A stretch of DNA of 64,000 nt, taken from contig NZ_SHKW01000001.1 in the NCBI RefSeq assembly GCF_004217555.1, positions 1,488,001 to 1,552,000 of the forward strand, in the 5' to 3' direction. A program made the translations under genes and the position numbers. The first letter of the stretch is position 1, and every line of letters starts with the position of its first letter. Below, in pieces: positions 26,991 to 35,709 of the stretch. The notes under the pieces are model-generated. The model searched no databases and was not told the origin of the DNA. It saw only the letters and a list, made by a program, of their open reading frames with translations. Origin of the DNA: Edaphobacter modestus. Lineage in GTDB: Bacteria > Acidobacteriota > Terriglobia > Terriglobales > Acidobacteriaceae.

Positions 26991-28250
26991 TTGCCGCAAG
27001 CCAGGGCGGTCTCAACCGGTCGATGCAACACCGGCTTGGAGTTTACTCGCAGGAGTTTCAAAGCCCAAGGTTTTTCGCGGGCGTTGATTTAAGCGCAGCG
27101 CTACTTTGTCGAGATCGGATTGAGAATAGCCGGACAAGGCGGTTTTTTTAGGGAGGTACTGTCGCAGCAGCCCGTTCGTGTTTTCGTTGGTGCCGCGCTG
27201 CCAAGGGCTCTGCGGATCACAGAAGTAGACTTTCACATTCGTGGCCACCGTGAAGCTCTTGTGTTTGGCCATCTCCAGCCCTCGGTCCCACGTCAACGAG
27301 CGCCGCAGGGACACGGGGAGCTTACGAACCTGCCGGCTCAGCGCGGCGACGACCGTCGCTGTGTCTTTGCTGGGCACTTTGACCAGGATGGTAAAACGCG
27401 AATGTCGTTCCACCAGTGTTGCGATGTGACTGTTCCTGGTGCCGCCGAGCAGATCGCCCTCCCAATGACCGGGAATGGCGCGGTCTTCAATTTCTGCAGG
27501 TCTTTCCCGAATGGAGATGGCATCGACGATCTGACCTCGGGACTGTCCGCCAGCCCGAGAGTGCCGTGAGCAGCGGATACACCGCTTGGACCGCAGGTGC
27601 TGAATCAGCTCTTTCTTTCTTCAACACTCCTCGTGCCTGGATGAATAAGCTGCGGTAAATGGTTTCGTGGGACACGCGCATGCTCTCGTTCTTGGGATAC
27701 CGTATCTTCAACCATCCCGAAATCTGTTCCGGCGACCAGTCCAGGATCAGTTTACTGGCAACGATCGTCCGCAGCTTCCCGCGGATGGCAAGAAGGCACG
27801 CCTTGGGTCGCTGAGCCGACTCCCAGGCCTGAGGATCGGCTTCATTGGCTCGATAGAGTTGACCCCCGCCGTGACCCGCCACCTCCCGGCTCACCGTCGA
27901 CGCAGCCCGCTGCAACCCTTTGGCTATCTCCCGAATCGACGAACCGGAAGCAATTCCTCGTGAGATGTCTTCCCGCTCGGCCACCGTCAGCGTTCGCAGC
28001 GAGCGCCGACGAGCGGCCGGAACTATCCCGCCCCGCTGCGACAACAAGAACTGAATGGAGCCATGGTCTTGCCGAAGGCGCGCCCAATCTCATGCAACGA
28101 CTCGCCCGACTTCCAACGGCGCCACATCTCGGTCCTCTGCTCCGCGGAAAGCCTGTCCCGTTTTCCTTGTGTCATAAACACCACCTTTAGAAAAATGATT
28201 CATATCAGATGGTGTGGCATCGACCGGTTGAGACCGCCAGACTTTGCAGG
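26991..28250 (-). mobile_element. Second IS30-family insertion sequence, inactivated
   Basis: The terminal repeats are clear: ggcggtctcaaccggtcgat and following cells at 27005-27032 match the complement of 28211-28238 at 27 of 28 positions. Weak similarity continues about 12 bases outward on both sides (gcaag / gcaaag), so I extend the element slightly. It is the same type as the copy at 3741-4996 but clearly diverged, and closest to the solo end at 17888-17950. The transposase gene has two frameshifts. Confidence 0.85.
27012..28175 (-). pseudogene. IS30-family transposase, two frameshifts
   Basis: The gene starts at ATG 28175 (MTQGKRDRLSAEQRTEMWRR), loses frame after EIGRAFGK near 28065, continues as FLLSQRGGIVPAARRRS to FIQARGVLKKE, loses frame near 27620, and resumes as LRSKR to GHWEGDLLGGTRNSHIATLV and LTWDRGLEMAKHKS to the stop at 27012. 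All three catalytic residues survive in the last two pieces, but no single frame links DNA-binding and catalytic parts. The protein order matches the intact IS30 transposase at 3761-4921. Confidence 0.88.
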
Positions 28251-28384
28251 AATAAGGATACTGCCGAAGTATCTCAAGTTCGACGTTTACTGGACGCCAA
28301 CAATCGCAAAACTTGCGAAGCTGATCTCGTGGCAGCGTGGAAAGCTCGATAGACGATTACTGGGACAGATGGACCGTACTCAAA

Positions 28385-29539
28385 TCAATTCTTTGTCCCT
28401 GCGACCGGATAGCCCTGCCAGATATATTCCAGAGCCTCCGGTAAGGTTTGTTGCTTCACGTCACGATCCGTGTGCCCGGCGTTACGGGCGAAGACAAACT
28501 GGTAATGATAGCCTTTGGCAGCTAGCACTCTGGCCATGTTCTCATTGGCGACAACCCAATCGTGCATGTTGTCGCGCAAGGCATTCGAATTTAGATGGTC
28601 TCTGTCGCCCACCTCCATCCAGATTCGCAGTGGCTTGCGCGGACTATTCGGGATGAGGTGTTCATGAAATTCCCATGCGCCATGGGGGGTCTGGGGGTTG
28701 GATGGCCACTGTTGATTCACGTAAGTGCCCGAATAGGTGAGCACGCGGTGGTATAGCTCAGTGTGATACCAGGCCATGATCAACGCACATGAGCCTCCTG
28801 AACTGCCGCCCATCGTCGCCCGGCCTTCGGGATCTTTGGTCAATTTCACGTTGTATTGCCCCTCTACGAGGGGCAGCACTTGCTTCTCGACGAACTCCGC
28901 GTACAGGCCTGACATGGTGTCGTATTCCAGGCCACGTTCGCTGCCTTGGGCGTCGCCCGAGCCATTGCCGATGGAGATGGCGATTATCACTGGCACCCGA
29001 TGTTGGGCGATCAGATTATCCAACACCGTGAATAACGCCTGGTCGGGTCCGTCAGCCCCCACAATAAATGGCGCGGCCGTTCCGGGGACATATTGTTTGG
29101 GAACATAAACCGTCACTCGGCGAGTGTAGGGAGCGGGATGGCTGGTGGTGACCACCATTTTGGCAGGATCAGTGGGATCTGCCGTGCCAAACGTATTGGC
29201 CTCTCGTGCGATGCCAGGATAGATTTTACTATCAGACGATTGCATGGTGAAGGTAGATACCGTTCCCTGCGGCACGCCTGCCTGCGGTGTCATCTCCGGT
29301 GCTGGAATGTGAGTAGGGCCAAGAATAAAGTTTCCGTCGGCATCCTTCGGAGCAACGGTGGCGTCGGGTAATTCCTTGGCGGTAACATAACCGGATGTAT
29401 GGGGATCACGGGCAGGCGGCGTCGGGCGGGCCGGGCGTACCGCCGCGGGCGGAGCTGGAGCCATAGACTGGGCCATTAGCGAACCAAAGTTGCATTGCAT
29501 TGATAGACAAAGAGCCCAAAGCAACCATCCACTTTTCAT
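28385..29539 (-). CDS. Secreted esterase, enterochelin-esterase-like alpha/beta hydrolase
   Basis: A 384-residue protein with a signal peptide (MKSGWLLWALCLSMQCNFGS to MAQS), a Pro/Ala-rich linker and an esterase-D-type fold. The nucleophile elbow is GGSSGGSCALIMAW (Ser in GxSxG), the acid is probably Asp in WMEVGDRDHLN and the base His in ARNAGHTDRD. Relatives include iron-siderophore esterases and CE1 feruloyl or acetyl xylan esterases; the substrate cannot be told. The leader and the carbohydrate-oriented neighbourhood favour a secreted carbohydrate or phenolic ester hydrolase (inference). No operon partner: a broken IS30 lies downstream and a gene stub upstream. Confidence 0.88.
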   Translation of the reverse strand: MKSGWLLWALCLSMQCNFGSLMAQSMAPAPPAAVRPARPTPPARDPHTSGYVTAKELPDATVAPKDADGNFILGPTHIPAPEMTPQAGVPQGTVSTFTMQSSDSKIYPGIAREANTFGTADPTDPAKMVVTTSHPAPYTRRVTVYVPKQYVPGTAAPFIVGADGPDQALFTVLDNLIAQHRVPVIIAISIGNGSGDAQGSERGLEYDTMSGLYAEFVEKQVLPLVEGQYNVKLTKDPEGRATMGGSSGGSCALIMAWYHTELYHRVLTYSGTYVNQQWPSNPQTPHGAWEFHEHLIPNSPRKPLRIWMEVGDRDHLNSNALRDNMHDWVVANENMARVLAAKGYHYQFVFARNAGHTDRDVKQQTLPEALEYIWQGYPVAGTKN

Positions 29540-29743
29540 CGAACCATCCTAAAGCAGAGACGTCGCCCTTGGGCAAGGACTGAAATACAGTACTTTGTTC
29601 ACCTTGCACTCATCCACTTCCCGCGAAACGCGGTTTTGGAAACATTTGCCGAAAATGCGACTTCGCAGGCACTGCGGGATTACTTCCGGTTTGCCCGTCT
29701 CTTATGCCCCGAACCCACCAATACGCTCAGAGGTTGCCGTGTA

Positions 29744-30061
29744 TTAGTAAAAGCCGGTAACCTCACAAGGCCATGCGGTCTTATCCGGTAAAAGCACATA
29801 ATAGTGTTGGAAAAGAACCTCGCTACCGCTAGCACGGGGCTTATTCGGGAGCATGGCCCGATAGTCGCCGGGTACGATAAGGAGCGTTTGGTGCTTATCG
29901 ACGACGCCGAACGACTCAACTTTCTTCCCGTTCAGGATTGCGTCCACATAGACTTCTTCACCGCACGGACCATTGAGCCCAGCAGTAGCGCACTGTCGGA
30001 AATGAGTTGCGGAGACACTTGGGTCGGATTTATACGCTATGCTCGAGAGTGGAGGATTCAT
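29744..30061 (-). pseudogene. 3' part of a conserved hypothetical gene, 5' end lost or altered
   Basis: The C-terminal 75 residues look like true protein: CGEEVYVDAILNGKKVESFG, VVDKHQTLLIVPGDYRAML and VLFQHYYVLLPDKTAWPCEV. I know similar ends from small secreted acidobacterial proteins of unknown function, which would start with a signal peptide. Here the frame upstream reads without such a leader into the divergent gene. The only nearby ATG, 30061-30059, overlaps the start of the plus-strand gene in a CATG. So this is either a 105-residue gene with a new start or, more likely, a stub. Confidence 0.45.
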
Positions 30062-30473
30062 GAACACAAGCGATATCGTTGTCGCGATCGATGCTGAGAT
30101 TGCGCAGTTGCAGAGGGTGAAGGCACTCTTGACGGGCACCGACCTTACCACGAAACGAAAGCCAGGCCGCTCGGTCGGTGTGGCCGCGCCCAACAAGGCA
30201 ACTAGCTTCAATCCAGTCGAATCTGCGAAGAAAACTAAGCGACGCACCATGAGCGCGGAAGGCCGTGCAAAGATCGCTGCAGCACAAAAGGCTCGCTGGG
30301 CAAAATCCAAGAGAGTCGCGAAAAAAGCTGCACACAAAGCTGCTCCAGTACCAGCTAAGAAAATGGTGACGGCGAAGGCGGTCGATCGGAAAACTGCTCC
30401 AGTGAAGAAAGCCAGCGTCGTGAAAAAGTCTACGCAATTAAAGGCAGAGACAGCCGCCACTCCGGCGTCGTAG
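30060..30473 (+). CDS. Small basic histone-H1-like protein
   Basis: A 137-residue protein from ATG 30060 (MNTSDIVVAIDAEIAQLQRV), with a GAGAGTGGAGG ribosome site just upstream that decides this start. The N-terminal 30 residues form an amphipathic helix, then comes TMSAEGRAKIAAAQKARWAK near residue 70, a motif found in many bacterial DNA-binding basic proteins, and a long Lys/Ala/Pro tail (RVAKKAAHKAAPVPAKK) like eukaryotic H1 tails. A nucleoid-associated or nucleic-acid-binding role is likely (inference). Such genes are frequent in Acidobacteria. It is monocistronic and divergent from the stub to its left. Confidence 0.8.
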   Translation: MNTSDIVVAIDAEIAQLQRVKALLTGTDLTTKRKPGRSVGVAAPNKATSFNPVESAKKTKRRTMSAEGRAKIAAAQKARWAKSKRVAKKAAHKAAPVPAKKMVTAKAVDRKTAPVKKASVVKKSTQLKAETAATPAS

Positions 30474-30564
30474 TTGAAAAGGAATTTTTCCTAGCAAACG
30501 GGATAACTGTCCAGCTAGAGAGTGGTTACCTCCGCCGATATAGTGGGCACTCGGGGCCAGCAAG

Positions 30565-31500
30565 TCAGTTTTGATGTCCTTCGGAGCATATGCCTTGGTT
30601 GATTGGCGTCGCCGGTCTTATCGCCGTCGCGACAGTCTGGAAAAGAGAATCAAACGTGAAACCTGCGGCGGCGCCACAGTCGATGGAGATGATGTTTTCG
30701 TGCTGGATAAGAAGCTCGCGCCCGGCGGCCGCGTGAAAGCGAAAGAAGCCGAGCGACGTCGCCTGGCCGGGAAGGAACCAGTCGTGGGGTTCCATGATGA
30801 TGATGGGGAAGTGCGCGATCGCCGAGCAGTCGCCATCGAACAGCGTCTTCTCCGCGCCTTCGATGTCCAGCTTCAGCAGAAAAGGTGTGTAGGTCAACGG
30901 TGACTTTGACTTCAGCAGGGTTGGAAGGCTGAATGTCGGGAGACCGCTCTCGGGTCCTGCGGGTATTGTGCGGTAGGCAAGGCTTCCTTCCCCTGGATCA
31001 GTGAGGCAGGCGAAGCCATCCTCGGCTGCGATGCCAGCGAGACGCAGGTCCGCATCCAGGTGCGCGCAGTTCTGCCGGAGAAGCTCGAAGTTGTCTGGCG
31101 CGGGTTCTACAGCAAGAACATGCGCGCGCGGATAATGCGAAGCGAACCACAAAACGCTCGCCCCGATATTGGAGCCGCAGTCCACGATAAGAGGCTGCCG
31201 TCCTGAGGCCAGAATCTGTTGATAGAGGTTATCGATCATGGCAGAGTGCGCGTGTCGAGGAAGATCGTACTGGCGATCTGCGAAGCACTGTCGAATCACG
31301 GAATAGTCAGCAAAGGTGCGGCGATGCAGAATGGCGGTGCGCTGGCCATTGCAGTTCAGGCGGGTTAACTGCAGTTGCGGCGGAACTCCCGGATGCAGCA
31401 TCCGGCGGACAAGATGCACCGCAGGCCGCGCCGCTCTACGAATGATGCGGCCAACGGATGTCGCGTTCAGCGTCTCCACTGTTTCGGCTTGAAGATTCAT
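30565..31500 (-). CDS. FkbM-family SAM-dependent methyltransferase
   Basis: A 311-residue cytosolic enzyme. The SAM site is LIVDCGSNIGASVLWFASHY with acidic AVEPAPDNFELLRQN after it, and the FkbM signature FLLKLDIEGAEKTLFDGDC is present. FkbM enzymes usually O-methylate sugars, polyketides or other hydroxyls. I chose ATG 31500 because GGAGAGGAGG lies directly before it; an in-frame GTG at 31515 would hide that site inside the gene. No glycosyltransferase or secondary-metabolite gene is adjacent, so the acceptor is unknown. The broken IS1595 begins just upstream and may have removed an original partner. Confidence 0.85.
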   Translation of the reverse strand: MNLQAETVETLNATSVGRIIRRAARPAVHLVRRMLHPGVPPQLQLTRLNCNGQRTAILHRRTFADYSVIRQCFADRQYDLPRHAHSAMIDNLYQQILASGRQPLIVDCGSNIGASVLWFASHYPRAHVLAVEPAPDNFELLRQNCAHLDADLRLAGIAAEDGFACLTDPGEGSLAYRTIPAGPESGLPTFSLPTLLKSKSPLTYTPFLLKLDIEGAEKTLFDGDCSAIAHFPIIIMEPHDWFLPGQATSLGFFRFHAAAGRELLIQHENIISIDCGAAAGFTFDSLFQTVATAIRPATPINQGICSEGHQN

Positions 31501-31559
31501 CGGCCTCCTCTCCACGGTGATCGACTTGCTCGATGGGAAAACGCTACACCGTTGGGGCG

Positions 31560-32290
31560 GTCAGGCGCAAATCAATTTTGGTGGAGGATTTCGCGGATGG
31601 AGGCAGCTAGCTCGGAAGGGTGCTGACTCTGGATACGAGGCTTCTCAAAGGGGAGAGAGCAAGTTCGATACCATGGTGAACATGGAACGCGAGCCGCTGT
31701 GGGGCGAGGTAGAGGTTGACGAGACCTGGGTTGGAGGCACGCAAGCTGGTCTGCGGGGAAGCCGTCAACTGAAAGGCCGGAAAGCGGCCTTGGTCATCGT
31801 AGCTGTGGAGAAACGGGGAAAAGCGTCAGGACGAGTACGAATGGCGGTCATCCCGGACTTCAAGAGCGTTACCCTAAATGCGTTTGTCCAACAAAATGTG
31901 GCTTCCGGCTCGACCATCTACACGGCTCAAAAGCTTCACCCGTTTTGAACAAGTGGGATTCCGGCATGTTCCGCGTACCCAGCCCCTGCAAGGCGACCTT
32001 CGCAAAGGCTCGAAATCGGTGGTGCCACTGGCCGATCGATCCATTGGGAACCTGCAACAGTGGTTGATCGGGACCTATCACGGCGTGAGTCGCGAGCAAC
32101 TCCAGGTTTACCCTGGATGAGTTCGTTTTCCGTCACAATCGCCGTCAGACACCTATGGCCGCTTTTCAAACCCTGCTCGGTCTTGGAGCCGCACGTAGAC
32201 CCGTGCCCTACATGCAGATTCGGGGCGGCTCTGACCGTCCTATATCGCCCCGAACAGCCTGAACCACTACCCATTGGGCCCTGCTGAAAC
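31560..32290 (+). pseudogene. IS1595-family (ISXO2-like) transposase, frameshifted and 5'-truncated
   Basis: The pieces in order are FDTMVNMEREPLWGEVEVDE and TWVGGTQAGLRGSRQLKGRK (to about 31900), GFRHVPRTQPLQGDLRKGSK and IGNLQQWLIGTYHGVSREQL (about 31950-32115), and LDEFVFRHNRRQTPMAAFQT then LLGLGAARRPVPYMQIRGG (to about 32270). These are hallmarks of ISXO2-like transposases (EVDETxxGG, GTYHGVS, FRHNRR). At least two shifts are seen, one from an extra C near 32113. The zinc-ribbon N-terminus is missing. gggccctgctgaaacaacca at 32276-32295 may be the right terminal repeat. Confidence 0.82.
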
Positions 32291-32423
32291 AACCAGATAA
32301 GCAAAAGGTGCGTAGATCGAATGCATCGATTTTTAGCAAATAGCAGCCTCTAGTTCGCTCATCAACTAGCGAGAAATTACCAAAATTGAGCATACGTAAA
32401 TAGCTGCCTGCCTCGACGCGAAC

Positions 32424-33569
32424 TTACCTTGGATTGACCCACGTGCGACTTTGTGAGCTTCTAAGCTCAGCATCCAGAATCTGCATCTGGCGCAATCCAT
32501 CTATCATCTGAGGATATTCCGCCCTGGACGAGGTATCCGAGATTGACACATAAAATCTTCTAAACAGCTGCTTGAACGTATCGTCGTACCCCTCGCTATG
32601 TCCGCCGGGAAGGTCCGCGTATCCACCCGCAGCAGGAAGTAAAAGCGAAGGGTCTTTGACGATAATCTGGTTCGGCATGTTGCGATTACCTATCCAGAGT
32701 TCATCAGGTCTCTCCTGATTCCAACTGACCGATGCTTTCGTTCCGTAGATTTCTACACTGAGTCCGTTTTTACGACCTGCCGAAACTTGGCTTGCGGTCA
32801 TCGCGCCCCGCGCTGATTTACCAAGACGGAAGATCACCGCTCCAAAGTCCTCCGTCGCAACAGACACCTCATCGACGTCCTCGGCGGTCGGAAGCTTTCC
32901 TGTGAAACTCTCTACACTGCGCTTGGGGCGTTTACGAGTGGAATGAAAAATCTGCAGATCAGCGCAGAGCGACTCTACGTGAAGTCCCGTAATGTGTTCC
33001 ACCATATCGAACCAGTGCGAACCGATGTCTGCCATCACGCGGGAGCGTCCGGAAGCAGCCTCGTCTACGCGCCAGTTCCAGTCCGTGTCATACAACATCC
33101 AGTCTTGCGAATAGCTTCCCTGAGCAACAAGAATTTGTCCCAGATCGCCATCTTCCCGCATTCTACGCATCTGCTGCACCATAGGGTAGTAGCGCAAATT
33201 GTGACAGACGCAGTTTCGTACTTCTGCACTGGCTGCAAGCGCCGACAACTCCTCTGCCTCCTTCGTTGAGATCGCGACCGGCTTCTCGCAAAGAACGTGC
33301 TTCCCTGCCAATATCGCCGCCTTTGCCATCGGGTAATGCGAGGCATTCGGCGTACAAATATGAACGGCGTCCAGATCCGTGTTCTTCAGCAACTCACTGT
33401 AATCATCAAGAGCCGTTGGAACATCATAAAGTTCGGCAAGCTTCTTCGCGGATTCCATCCGCCGTCCAACCACAGCAATAACATCTACATGTTCCACCCT
33501 GCGAAGTGCTTCCAGGTGTACCCGACCCATAAACCCTGTTCCAATGACCGCAGTCTTCAGCCGTCTCAC
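32424..33569 (-). CDS. Gfo/Idh/MocA-family NAD(P)-dependent dehydrogenase (1)
   Basis: A 381-residue oxidoreductase. The Rossmann nucleotide site is AVIGTGFMGRVHLEALRRVE at the N-terminus, and the family motif HVLCEKPVAISTKEA holds the Lys that usually contacts substrate or cofactor. The C-terminal half is the alpha/beta sheet domain (SRVMADIGSHWFDMVEHITG carries the conserved GSHxxD). Such enzymes oxidise or epimerise sugars and cyclitols. It is cotranscribed with the TIM-barrel isomerase gene 34 bp upstream, the usual pair for inositol-like or keto-sugar catabolism. No transmembrane segment; cytosolic. Confidence 0.9.
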   Translation of the reverse strand: MRRLKTAVIGTGFMGRVHLEALRRVEHVDVIAVVGRRMESAKKLAELYDVPTALDDYSELLKNTDLDAVHICTPNASHYPMAKAAILAGKHVLCEKPVAISTKEAEELSALAASAEVRNCVCHNLRYYPMVQQMRRMREDGDLGQILVAQGSYSQDWMLYDTDWNWRVDEAASGRSRVMADIGSHWFDMVEHITGLHVESLCADLQIFHSTRKRPKRSVESFTGKLPTAEDVDEVSVATEDFGAVIFRLGKSARGAMTASQVSAGRKNGLSVEIYGTKASVSWNQERPDELWIGNRNMPNQIIVKDPSLLLPAAGGYADLPGGHSEGYDDTFKQLFRRFYVSISDTSSRAEYPQMIDGLRQMQILDAELRSSQSRTWVNPR

Positions 33570-33603
33570 GTTCGCTCTCCCTTAGAGGTTCGCTCTTCGG
33601 TTG

Positions 33604-34563
33604 TTATACCCACCACGCCGCGGCAGGTTGCTCGTTGATAACAATCTCTTTTAGAAACTGTGCAGCCTTGGTAAGGCCCTCTTCCGGCGACAACAAGCTG
33701 TCCTCATGCTCGATCGAGAGCACATCATCATAGCCGAACATGCGAAGGGTCGAGACGAACTCCTTCCACCACTCAGCGCCGTGGCCATACCCACACGTGC
33801 GGAAGATCCAGCTCCGATTTCGCTCATCAGTGTAAGCTTTCGTATCGAGAACGCCTGTCTTCACGAGATTGGCCGAATAAATCTGAGTATCCTTGGCATG
33901 AACGTGAAAGATCGCATCTCCCAAGACACGGATTGCTGCAATGGGGTCTATCTGCTGCCAGAACATGTGGCTGGGGTCGTAATTGCACCCCACATTCTGC
34001 CCGGCAATAGCGCGCAGCTTTAGCATTGTCTCTGGGTTATAGACTACGAAGCCCGGGTGCATCTCAACGGCAATGCGAACGCCATGATCAGCGGCAAATT
34101 TTGCGTGCTCAATCCAGAACGGCGCTACCACCTCGTTCCACTGCCAGTCTAGAATCTTCAGGAACTCAGGTGGCCACGGACAAGTCACCCAGTTTGGCGC
34201 GATTGCCGTAGGCGAATCACCGGGACAACCGGAGAAGTCCACCGTCGTCTTCACTCCCAGCTTTTCGGCCAGCAGAATCGTTTCGCGGCTCACTTTCAGC
34301 ATCGCTTCGCGCTGTGCCTTGTCAGGGTGCAACGGGTTTCCGTGGCAGCTCAGAGCACTGATGGTTACGCCATGATCATTCAGCTTGCGCTGGAACTCCG
34401 CCAGCTCAGTAGCGTTTTCGAGCATGGAGAGTTTGCAATGCGCTCCTCCCGGATAATTACCGGTGCCCAATTCCACTGCATTAATGTCGTACGATCTCAA
34501 TTTCTTCAACACCGCATCGAAAGGCAATTGCGACAACAACGGTGTGAATACGCCAACCTTCAT
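33604..34563 (-). CDS. Xylose-isomerase-like TIM-barrel sugar phosphate isomerase/epimerase
   Basis: A 319-residue protein. The start at ATG 34563 is supported by GAGGAGAAAAGT just before it and by the typical opening MKVGVFTPLLSQLPFDAVL; a longer frame to 34683 lacks support. Metal ligands of the AP-endonuclease-2 fold are visible: VRIAVEMHPGF (Glu), GCNYDPSHMFW (Asp and His), FHVHAKDT (His) and VLSIEHEDSL (Glu). Family members isomerise or epimerise keto-sugars and inosose. With the Gfo/Idh gene downstream it probably forms a two-gene operon. It is divergent from the ThuA gene across 153 bp. Confidence 0.9.
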   Translation of the reverse strand: MKVGVFTPLLSQLPFDAVLKKLRSYDINAVELGTGNYPGGAHCKLSMLENATELAEFQRKLNDHGVTISALSCHGNPLHPDKAQREAMLKVSRETILLAEKLGVKTTVDFSGCPGDSPTAIAPNWVTCPWPPEFLKILDWQWNEVVAPFWIEHAKFAADHGVRIAVEMHPGFVVYNPETMLKLRAIAGQNVGCNYDPSHMFWQQIDPIAAIRVLGDAIFHVHAKDTQIYSANLVKTGVLDTKAYTDERNRSWIFRTCGYGHGAEWWKEFVSTLRMFGYDDVLSIEHEDSLLSPEEGLTKAAQFLKEIVINEQPAAAWWV

Positions 34564-34716
34564 ACTTTTCTCCTCAAGTCCCGGTTCTTGATTCTTTTTT
34601 TCACGCAACAAAAGAATACTCTCCAAACAGCCGGGGACGTTAGATGATCGTTCGGCAATAAATTTATATAGACTTACCCGCAAGATATTTCGCTGCTTCA
34701 GAAGGTTCGCTAACCT

Positions 34717-35682
34717 ATGAAACGATCTGCTCTCTTCATCTTGTTCGCGCTCGTGTCCTCATTCTCTGTTGGCTATGCCGCCACTCCCATCCATGTACTC
34801 CTAATCGATGGTCAGGCGGCGGGGGCTTATCACCAGTGGCAATTGACCACCCCCATTCTCAAAAAGGAGCTGGAGGAGACAGGCCTGTTTCAAGTCACGG
34901 TGGCTACCTCGCCAGAGTCTCCATCTGGCGACTTCAGTGGCTTCCATCCCGAGTTCAGCAAATACCAGGTCATCGTCTCAAACCTCGATTCGCCGGACTG
35001 GCCTGCTGATCTAAAGTCTCAGTTCGAACAATTTGTCGGCAATGGAGGCGGCCTGGTGATCGTCCATGCGGCTGACAACTCTTTCCCCGACTGGCCAGCC
35101 TTCAACCAGATGGCCGGCATCGGTGGATGGCGTAAGCGAACCGAAAAAGCCGGCCCGATGTGGTACTTCCAGGACGGAAAGCTGGTCTCTGACCCCTCTC
35201 CTGGCAACGCGGGGTCGCACGGCCTGCGCATGCCATTCCGCGTTGACGCCCGCGAGCCTCAGCATCCCATCATGAAAGGCCTTCCCCCCTCCTGGATGCA
35301 CTACGCCGACGAACTCTACTCAAAGATGCGCGGGCCTGGTCAGAATATGACGGTCCTCGCCACTGCATATTCCGACCCTGAAAATAAAGGCACCGGACAC
35401 GATGAGCCTATGCTGCTCGTGCTCAAGTATGGCAAAGGCCGCATCTTCCACACCCTCCTGGGCCATGACGTTGCTGCCCTCAGCTGTGTAGGTTTCATAA
35501 CCACCTTCCAGCGAGGCACAGAGTGGGCGGCCACAGGCAAAGTCACACAGAAGATCCCCGGCACCTTTCCCACCGCGAACACGGTAAGTTTCCGCACCGA
35601 TCTCGCCGCAATGGACCCCGCATACAAGAATGGAGTTAACGGCCCAGTTCCAGTACCTCGACCGGTCCCTTCGGCGAAATAA
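34717..35682 (+). CDS. ThuA-domain protein, secreted
   Basis: A 321-residue protein with a signal peptide (MKRSALFILFALVSSFSVGY to AAT). The remainder is the ThuA fold, a class-I-glutamine-amidotransferase-like domain: IHVLLIDGQAAGAYHQWQLT, YQVIVSNLDSPDWPADL, FVGNGGGLVIVHAADNSFPD and the end region GKGRIFHTLLGHDVAALSCV. The catalytic Cys of amidotransferases is not at the usual place, as in other ThuA proteins. ThuA proteins act in trehalose/sucrose and 3-keto-sugar use, but the exact reaction is not settled. A periplasmic sugar role next to dehydrogenase and isomerase genes fits. Confidence 0.9.
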   Translation: MKRSALFILFALVSSFSVGYAATPIHVLLIDGQAAGAYHQWQLTTPILKKELEETGLFQVTVATSPESPSGDFSGFHPEFSKYQVIVSNLDSPDWPADLKSQFEQFVGNGGGLVIVHAADNSFPDWPAFNQMAGIGGWRKRTEKAGPMWYFQDGKLVSDPSPGNAGSHGLRMPFRVDAREPQHPIMKGLPPSWMHYADELYSKMRGPGQNMTVLATAYSDPENKGTGHDEPMLLVLKYGKGRIFHTLLGHDVAALSCVGFITTFQRGTEWAATGKVTQKIPGTFPTANTVSFRTDLAAMDPAYKNGVNGPVPVPRPVPSAK

Positions 35683-35709
35683 GTTTAGTTTCAGTAAAAA
35701 TTCGAAGCT

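Noticed and set aside
3741..28250. Composite transposon bounded by the two IS30 copies in the same orientation
   Set aside because: The two transposases and end repeats are clearly diverged and the right copy is broken, so the 23 kb between them is unlikely to have moved as a unit.
29744..30460. A 238-codon minus-strand gene covering the H1-like gene
   Set aside because: Only its last third looks coding; the first two thirds are the antisense of the Lys/Ala-rich plus-strand gene, which has its own ribosome site.
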